From positions 110,859 through 168,442 of the forward strand of contig JAHDXW010000005.1 of the NCBI GenBank assembly GCA_023383015.1: DNA of 57,584 nucleotides. Reading direction: 5' to 3'. This document shows, one piece after another, positions 52,606-57,584 of this stretch. Under the pieces are notes generated by a model. The model did no database searches. It had not been told where the DNA came from and saw only the letters and a list, made by a program, of their open reading frames with translations. Every line of letters starts with the position of its first letter. Within the stretch, counting starts at the first letter, position 1. The stretch is from Paracoccaceae bacterium (GTDB lineage: Bacteria; Pseudomonadota; Alphaproteobacteria; Rhodobacterales; Rhodobacteraceae). A program made the translations under genes and the position numbers.

Positions 52606-53559
52606 GTGACACTGGACCTTGCCATCGCCGCCGCCACCGCGGCGGGGCTGGCAGGGGCGGCGCTCGCCTGGCGCCGCTTCCGCCTGCGGCTTGCTGCCGC
52701 GCGTTCCCGTCTGCCGCCCGCGGCCGTCCATCCCACGCGCCACGGACCGGTGGCCGCGGCCGCGGCCGGAGCCGGTGCGCCGGTGCTCGTGCTGCACGGC
52801 GCACTCGGCGGGCACGACCAGGGGCTCGCGCTTGCCGCGCCGCTGGTTCCGGCGGGCTTCCGCACGATCGCCCCGTCGCGGATGGGCTACCTCGGCTCGG
52901 CCCTGCCCGGTGGCGCGGGGCCCTTCACCCAGGCCGAGATCCTCGTCGACCTGCTCGACCGGCTCGGCGTTGACCGCACGGTCGTTGCCGGCTTCTCGGC
53001 CGGGGCGATCCCGGCGCTCGCCTTCGCGGCCGCCCATCCGCAGCGGACGCGGGCGCTGGTGCTGCTCCTGCCGGTGCTGCGCCCGCCCGGGGCGTTGCCG
53101 GTCCTGCCCTGGGGGCGGCTGCGCTGGTGGCTGGCCGAGCGCCTGATGGCCACCGACGCCTTCGCCTGGGCGGCGCTCGGCCTCGGCCGCCGCTGGCTCC
53201 TCGGCGCGATGATGGCCACCGACCCCGCCCTCCGCGACCGCGCCGACCCTGCCGAGCGGGCGCGCGTCGACGCCTTCCTCGACGCGATCCTGCCGCTTGC
53301 GCCGCGCCGGCCGGGACTTTTCCACGACGCCCGCGCCGTGCTGGAGCCGGCCGACCCGCGGCTGCTCGGCTGGGCGGGGCCGACTCTTGTCGTCGCCACT
53401 GCGGACGACCGCTTCGGGACCGCCGGCGTGGCAGGCTGGATCGCCGGGCACCTCGCGGTGGCCGATCTCGCGGTGCTGCCCGACGGCGGCCACCTCGCCG
53501 TCGGCCGCCAGGACGAGATCGCCGCCCTCGTGACCGCCTTCCTTGCCCGACACCCCTGA
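52606..53559 (+). CDS. Alpha/beta hydrolase with N-terminal membrane anchor
   Basis: 317 residues. A hydrophobic N-terminal helix (about residues 4-20) is followed by basic residues, so it is likely membrane anchored. The hydrolase core has VLVLHGALGGHDQG near 60 (oxyanion HG), the nucleophile in VAGFSAGAIPAL near 128, and the catalytic His in LPDGGHLAVG near 295. GTG 52606 gives the shortest frame with the anchor intact. Substrate unknown. Convergent with the helicase gene, 20 bases apart. Confidence 0.8.
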   Translation: MTLDLAIAAATAAGLAGAALAWRRFRLRLAAARSRLPPAAVHPTRHGPVAAAAAGAGAPVLVLHGALGGHDQGLALAAPLVPAGFRTIAPSRMGYLGSALPGGAGPFTQAEILVDLLDRLGVDRTVVAGFSAGAIPALAFAAAHPQRTRALVLLLPVLRPPGALPVLPWGRLRWWLAERLMATDAFAWAALGLGRRWLLGAMMATDPALRDRADPAERARVDAFLDAILPLAPRRPGLFHDARAVLEPADPRLLGWAGPTLVVATADDRFGTAGVAGWIAGHLAVADLAVLPDGGHLAVGRQDEIAALVTAFLARHP

Positions 53560-53579
53560 CGGCGCCGCCGTGCCCGCCG

Positions 53580-54932
53580 TCAGGCGGCGCGGGCGCGCCG
53601 GGGCCGCCGCCGCTGCGGCACGCTGCCCTCCGTTGCCGGGGCCGGGGCGGGGGCCTTGCGACCGCCCTTGGCCGCGGCGGCCTTGGGCGCCGCCTGCGGC
53701 TTGCGCGCCGGCCGCCCGCCTGCCGGCGCCCCCGCGCCCGACCGCTGTGCCGCCCGCGCGGCCTCGGCCGCGGCCACCGCCGCGGGCGCCCAGGCCGTGC
53801 CGCCGACCACCGGGATCGTCGCCCGCATCGCCGTCTCGACGGCCCGCAGTTCGCCCATCTCTGCCGGGGCGCAGAAGGCCACCGCCCGCCCAGAAGCCCC
53901 CGCCCGCGCGGTGCGGCCGATGCGGTGGACATAGATTTCCGGCACGTTCGGCATGTCGTAGTTGTAGACATGGCGCACGTCGGGAATGTCGATCCCCCGC
54001 GCGGCCACGTCGGTGGCGACCAGCACCGCCAGCTCGCCGGCGCGGAACCCCGCCAGCGCCCGGTCGCGCTGGCCCTGGCTCTTGTTGCCGTGGATCGAGC
54101 CCGCCGCGAAGCCCCGGCCGACCAGCAGCTTCATCAGCTTCTCGGCGCCGTGCTTGGTGCGCGCGAAGACCAGCGCCCGCTCGCCGGGGTGCTGCGTCAG
54201 ATACTCCTCGAGCAGCCGCGCCTTGTCGCCCTGGCCGATGAAGTGGACGCCTTGGTCGATGCGCTCCACCGCCCGGCCCGGCGGCGAGACCTCGATGCGC
54301 ACCGGCGTCCGCAGGAAGGCCGCGGCGACCTCGTCCATCAGCCGGGGCATGGTCGCCGAGAACAGGAGCGTCTGGCGCCGCTGCGGCAAGACCCGCGCGA
54401 TCCGCCGAAGGGCGTGGATGAAGCCGAGGTCGAGCATCTGGTCGGCCTCGTCCAGCACCAGCGCCCGCGTCGCGTCCAGCCGCAGGCTGCCGCGGTCGAG
54501 GTGGTCGATCAGCCGGCCCGGGGTGGCCACTAGGATGTCGGTGCCACGCGCCAGGCGCTCGGCCTGCGCGTTCAGCGAGGCGCCGCCCACCACCAGCCCC
54601 ACGCGCAGCGGCCCGCCGCGCGTCAGCGCGCCCAGCGTGGTGGCGATCTGGCCGGCAAGCTCGCGGGTCGGGGCCAGAATCAGCGCCCGGGCCTCCCCGG
54701 GGGCCGGGCGCTGGCGCGGCTCGGTCAGCATCTGCACCAGCGGCAGGCCGAAGGCGAGCGTCTTGCCGGTGCCGGTCTGGGCCAGGCCCAGCACGTCGCG
54801 GCCGGCCAGCACCTCGGGAATGGCGCGGGTCTGGATGGGGGTCGGGGCGGCATGGCCCTCCGCCGCGATGCGTTCAAGCAGGCGGGGCGTCAGGCCGAGG
54901 TCGTCGAAACGGGTCAATCGGGTCGCTTTCAT
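53580..54932 (-). CDS. rhlE: DEAD-box RNA helicase, RhlE-like
   Basis: 450 residues. Q motif near residue 7-33 (FDDLGLTPRLLERI, PTPIQTRAIP), motif I AQTGTGKT near 50, PTRELAGQ, TPGRLIDH, DEAD-box VLDEADQMLD near 158, SAT near 190, and C-terminal motifs VATDVAARGIDIP and HRIGRTARAG near 320-345. The tail is Ala/Pro/Arg-rich and disordered (from about 395), an RNA-binding extension common in this group. ATG 54932 is chosen by family alignment. No good ribosome-binding site precedes it; a hairpin occupies that position. Confidence 0.93.
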   Translation of the reverse strand: MKATRLTRFDDLGLTPRLLERIAAEGHAAPTPIQTRAIPEVLAGRDVLGLAQTGTGKTLAFGLPLVQMLTEPRQRPAPGEARALILAPTRELAGQIATTLGALTRGGPLRVGLVVGGASLNAQAERLARGTDILVATPGRLIDHLDRGSLRLDATRALVLDEADQMLDLGFIHALRRIARVLPQRRQTLLFSATMPRLMDEVAAAFLRTPVRIEVSPPGRAVERIDQGVHFIGQGDKARLLEEYLTQHPGERALVFARTKHGAEKLMKLLVGRGFAAGSIHGNKSQGQRDRALAGFRAGELAVLVATDVAARGIDIPDVRHVYNYDMPNVPEIYVHRIGRTARAGASGRAVAFCAPAEMGELRAVETAMRATIPVVGGTAWAPAAVAAAEAARAAQRSGAGAPAGGRPARKPQAAPKAAAAKGGRKAPAPAPATEGSVPQRRRPRRARAA

Positions 54933-54935
54933 GGA

Positions 54936-54952
54936 GCGCCCGCTGCGGGCGC
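54936..54952 (-). promoter_or_regulatory. Hairpin at the ribosome-binding position of the RhlE-like gene
   Basis: In the transcript GCGCCCGC and GCGGGCGC pair around one base, 3-20 bases before the AUG. It would hide the start region. The remainder of the 297-base gap to sdhB (54953-55229) is GC-rich with no feature I can support. Confidence 0.4.
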
Positions 54953-55229
54953 GCGTGGCAAGGGCGCCGCAGGGGCGGCGTTGCCCCCGGCAGCATACGG
55001 TCAGGTCCGGTGGCATGCAGCGCCGCCGGCAGCCCCCCGCGTGAAGTGGGAACCATCATGTCGGGACGCCGCATCGCGCGGCAGCCCTGCCCCGGCCCGG
55101 CAGCGCGGCGCGCGCAGCACCCGCTCACGCGGCGGGGGCCCTTGGGGTGCGCCTCACATCGGCTGCCCGGCCGCCGATGTCAATGCCCGATCGCGCCGTC
55201 CCGCCCGCCGCCGGCCGCCGTCCCGTTCC

Positions 55230-56009
55230 TCACACCACCCGCTCGACCATCATCTTCTTGATCGAGGCGATGGCCTTCGCCGGGTTCAGCCCCTTGGGGC
55301 AGGTCTTGGTGCAGTTCATGATCGTGTGGCAGCGGTAGAGGCGGAAGGGGTCCTCGAGCGCGTCCAGCCGCTCGCCGGTGGCCTCGTCGCGGCTGTCGAT
55401 GATCCAGCGGTAGGCATGCAGCAGCGCCGCAGGCCCGAGGTAGCGGTCGCCGTTCCACCAGTAGGACGGGCAGGCAGTCGAGCAGCAGGCGCACATCACG
55501 CATTCGTAGAGGCCGTCGAGCTTCTCGCGGTCCTCGATCGACTGCTTCCATTCCTTGGCCGGCGTGTTCGAGCGCGTCTCGAGCCAGGGCATGATCGAGG
55601 CGTGCTGGGCGTAAAAATGCGTCAGGTCGGGGACAAGGTCCTTGACCACCGGCATGTGCGGCAGGGGGTAGATGCTGACGTCACCGCGGATCTCGTCCAT
55701 CCCCTTGATGCACGCCAGCGTGTTCGCCCCGTCGATGTTCATCGCGCAGGAGCCGCAGATGCCCTCGCGGCACGACCGTCGGAAGGTCAGCGTCGGGTCG
55801 ACACGGGTCTTGATCCAGATCAGCGCGTCCAGCACCATCGGCCCGCAGTCGTCGAGGTCGACGACATAGGTGTCGACGCGCGGGTTCTGACCGTCGTCGG
55901 GGTTCCAGCGGTAGATGCGGAAGGTCCGCACGCGGGTCGCGCCCGCAGGTCGGGGCCAGGTCTTGCCGGTGCGGATCTGGCTGTTCTTGGGCAGGGTCAG
56001 CTGGACCAT
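55230..56009 (-). CDS. sdhB: Succinate dehydrogenase iron-sulfur subunit
   Basis: 259 residues. It carries electrons from SdhA flavin to quinone. Cysteine sets for all three clusters: CREGICGSC...C near residues 60-85 ([2Fe-2S]), [15 protein letters not shown] near 150, and [17 protein letters not shown] near 205-222 ([4Fe-4S] and [3Fe-4S]). Membrane-associated at the inner membrane. Last gene of the sdh operon in this window; 9 bases after the sulfotransferase-like gene. Confidence 0.97.
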   Translation of the reverse strand: MVQLTLPKNSQIRTGKTWPRPAGATRVRTFRIYRWNPDDGQNPRVDTYVVDLDDCGPMVLDALIWIKTRVDPTLTFRRSCREGICGSCAMNIDGANTLACIKGMDEIRGDVSIYPLPHMPVVKDLVPDLTHFYAQHASIMPWLETRSNTPAKEWKQSIEDREKLDGLYECVMCACCSTACPSYWWNGDRYLGPAALLHAYRWIIDSRDEATGERLDALEDPFRLYRCHTIMNCTKTCPKGLNPAKAIASIKKMMVERVV

Positions 56010-56018
56010 CGGATGCTC

Positions 56019-56813
56019 CTACAGCGGTCTGGGCACGGCGCGGCGGCGGCGCGTGTCCCGGTCGAGATGGCGTGCGACGTACTTGCGTACGATGGCGGGA
56101 AGGGCGAGTGCGAGCGGGCGCTCCATCGCCGCGGCTGCCTGCTCCGACAGCCCGGCGTTGCGCCGTCCGGCGGGCTGCCAGGCCGCCAGCGTCGCCTCGT
56201 CAAGCCCCAGCCGGCCCAGCATGGCCGCTCCCGGCCCGAGGGGGTGGCCGATGTCGGCCTCCATGCGGAACACCTCCACCGGGCCGAAGCGGCTGCGGAT
56301 GTCGGCAAGCACCCCCTCCCAGGAGAAGGCGGCAAACCCCGGCAGCATCCGGAAGGCCGCCTCCGACAGCCGCAGCCCACGCGACGCCAGCAGATGCCGG
56401 AACAGGCTGGTCAGCCATGGGTCGCGGTCGCGCACGCTCAGCCATACGTCCACCGGCCGCTCGCCCAGCCCCGCACGTGCCCAGCGCAGGATGTCGGCGG
56501 CCGTGCCGTAGACCGGGCTCGACCGCTTCGGCGCCGGGATCGGCCCGGTCAGGAACTCGGTGGAGACCAGCAGCCGCCCTGGATGCGGCGCCGCCAGCGC
56601 CGCCACGGCCGCCGCCACCGCCGGCCCGGTCTCGGCGTCGCGGCCGGGCCTGTAGGCGTAGACCGCCGAGCGCAGCCGGCGCACCTGGGGGTCGGCGTGG
56701 TTGACAAGCGCCATCGGCAGCCGCTCCCGGTTGGCGGCAAGCAGCGCCTGGAACGAGGTCGTGCCGGTCTTGTGGAAGCCGGCGTGCAGGATGACCTCCC
56801 CGGCCTCGCCCAT
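56019..56813 (-). CDS. Sulfotransferase-like protein inserted between sdhA and sdhB
   Basis: 264 residues. The N-terminal HAGFHKTGTTSFQ (residues 11-23) is the PAPS-binding phosphate loop of sulfotransferase-like proteins. VSTEFLTGP near 98 and LSVRDRDPWLTSLFRHLL near 138 fit the 3-prime phosphate-binding region. It ends in a basic tail (RRRR). ATG 56813 lies 8 bases after sdhA. Unknown acceptor. Extra genes between sdhA and sdhB occur in Rhodobacterales, but a sulfotransferase fold has no known link to succinate oxidation. Confidence 0.8.
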   Translation of the reverse strand: MGEAGEVILHAGFHKTGTTSFQALLAANRERLPMALVNHADPQVRRLRSAVYAYRPGRDAETGPAVAAAVAALAAPHPGRLLVSTEFLTGPIPAPKRSSPVYGTAADILRWARAGLGERPVDVWLSVRDRDPWLTSLFRHLLASRGLRLSEAAFRMLPGFAAFSWEGVLADIRSRFGPVEVFRMEADIGHPLGPGAAMLGRLGLDEATLAAWQPAGRRNAGLSEQAAAAMERPLALALPAIVRKYVARHLDRDTRRRRAVPRPL

Positions 56814-56821
56814 GGCGCCGC

Positions 56822-57584
56822 TCAGTACACCCGCGCCTTGGGCGCGACCTTCTTGGGGTCGATCCCGCCCTGCGCGGGGGAGGTCAGGGGTTCGGTCTTC
56901 ACCGGCCGGTAGCCCAGACGCACGTGCGGCCCGTCGACCCAGGCCAGCGTGTGCTTGCGCCAGCCGGCATCGTCGCGCGCGGGATAGTCCTCGTGCGCAT
57001 GCGCGCCGCGGCTTTCCTTGCGCGCCTCGGCCGAGACGATGGTGGTCACCGCGTTCGGCATGAGGTTGGCAAGCTCGAGCGTCTCCATCAGGTCGGAGTT
57101 CCAGATCAGGCTCCGGTCGGTCACCGCAAGGTCGTCCATCCTGCGGGCGATGGCGTCCATCTTCGCGCAACCCTCGGCCAGCACCTCGGCGGTGCGGAAG
57201 ACGGCGGCGTTCGACTGCATCGTGCGCTGCATCTCCAGCCGCAGCTCGGCCGTCGGCACCGCGCCGGCGGCGTGGCGGAAGCGGTCGAAGCGGTCGAGCG
57301 CGGCCTCCAGGCTGGCCGGCTCGGGCTCGGGCACGGCGGCGGCGCGGTCAACCACCTGGCCCGCCCGGATCGCTGCCGCGCGGCCGAACACCACCAGATC
57401 GATCAGGCTGTTCGACCCCAGCCGGTTCGCCCCGTGGACGCTCGCGCAGGCCGCCTCGCCCACCGCCATCAGCCCCGGTGCGACGCGGTCGGGGTCCCCG
57501 TCGGCAGGGTTCAGGACTTCTCCCCAGTAGTTGGTGGGGATGCCGCCCATGTTGTAGTGCACCGTCGGCAGCACCGGGATCGGC
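56822..57584 (-). CDS. sdhA: Succinate dehydrogenase flavoprotein subunit, C-terminal part (cut by window edge)
   Basis: About 254 C-terminal residues of the roughly 600-residue flavoprotein. Visible: [17 protein letters not shown], the C-terminal FAD-binding [20 protein letters not shown] near the middle, the helical domain ([18 protein letters not shown]), [36 protein letters not shown] and the family ending. The coding frame runs off the window end; a GTG at 57574 is internal, not a start. Confidence 0.96.
   Translation of the reverse strand, partial: PIPVLPTVHYNMGGIPTNYWGEVLNPADGDPDRVAPGLMAVGEAACASVHGANRLGSNSLIDLVVFGRAAAIRAGQVVDRAAAVPEPEPASLEAALDRFDRFRHAAGAVPTAELRLEMQRTMQSNAAVFRTAEVLAEGCAKMDAIARRMDDLAVTDRSLIWNSDLMETLELANLMPNAVTTIVSAEARKESRGAHAHEDYPARDDAGWRKHTLAWVDGPHVRLGYRPVKTEPLTSPAQGGIDPKKVAPKARVY

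Noticed and set aside
57572-57574. GTG near the window end as a start codon for a short SdhA-like protein
   Set aside because: The preceding in-frame bases continue the SdhA sequence ([14 protein letters not shown]), so this is the middle of a gene cut by the window edge.

Overview
The window reads as chromosomal DNA of a very GC-rich alphaproteobacterium, most likely a member of the Rhodobacterales (Paracoccaceae). The basis is the soxBDAG operon order, the sdhA-[extra gene]-sdhB arrangement, DUF6455 and DUF1285 genes and a two-subunit dimethylformamidase-like enzyme. The genus cannot be told from the sequence. Genes are tightly packed, with many 4-base ATGA overlaps. I saw no rRNA, tRNA, insertion sequence, CRISPR array or replication origin, and no stretch of more than 300 bases without a gene.

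Layout. (1) 14-7074, minus strand: a Dpp/Opp-type ABC importer operon with two ATPases, two permeases and two solute-binding proteins; the two binding-protein genes share a 578-base identical tract. (2) 7228-11525: an aldehyde dehydrogenase, SDR and MaoC-type hydratase operon, divergent from an IclR regulator. (3) 11555-13912: an MFS exporter-like gene and an SDR. (4) 14067-22687: two minus-strand operons on either side of a GntR/HutC regulator. One holds suyA, suyB, slcC, comC and a mutarotase. The other holds a YihV-like sugar kinase, a LacD/YihT-like class I aldolase and an L-fucose-isomerase-like isomerase. Both operons carry the same 19-base element just upstream. Read together they form most of a route from sulfoquinovose through sulfofructose, sulfofructose-1-phosphate, sulfolactaldehyde and sulfolactate to pyruvate and sulfite. 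(5) 22957-41527: a tungsten-type aldehyde:ferredoxin oxidoreductase with its ferredoxin, a dimethylformamidase-like pair, an aminotransferase, a PrpD/hydroxyacid-dehydrogenase/FAD-oxidoreductase operon, sarcosine oxidase soxBDAG, a methionine gamma-lyase-like enzyme, free-methionine-sulfoxide reductase, two VOC proteins and rluA. Three promoters in this block share an AT-rich dyad, ATATAY-N5-GTATAY, on top of a -10 box, which suggests one regulator outside the window. (6) 41538-57584: housekeeping and general functions, namely an aldehyde dehydrogenase, 1-Cys peroxiredoxin, a MoxR/DUF58/DUF4159 membrane operon, deoD, a DEAD-box helicase and the succinate dehydrogenase genes sdhB and sdhA (sdhA is cut by the window edge).

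The two strongest signals beyond ordinary annotation are the sulfosugar-to-pyruvate regulon with its paired operators, and the separate three-promoter dyad linking AOR, amidase/aminotransferase and sarcosine oxidase genes. Steps not found next to the sulfosugar genes are a dedicated sulfoquinovosidase, an identified importer, a dedicated sulfolactaldehyde dehydrogenase and sulfite disposal.
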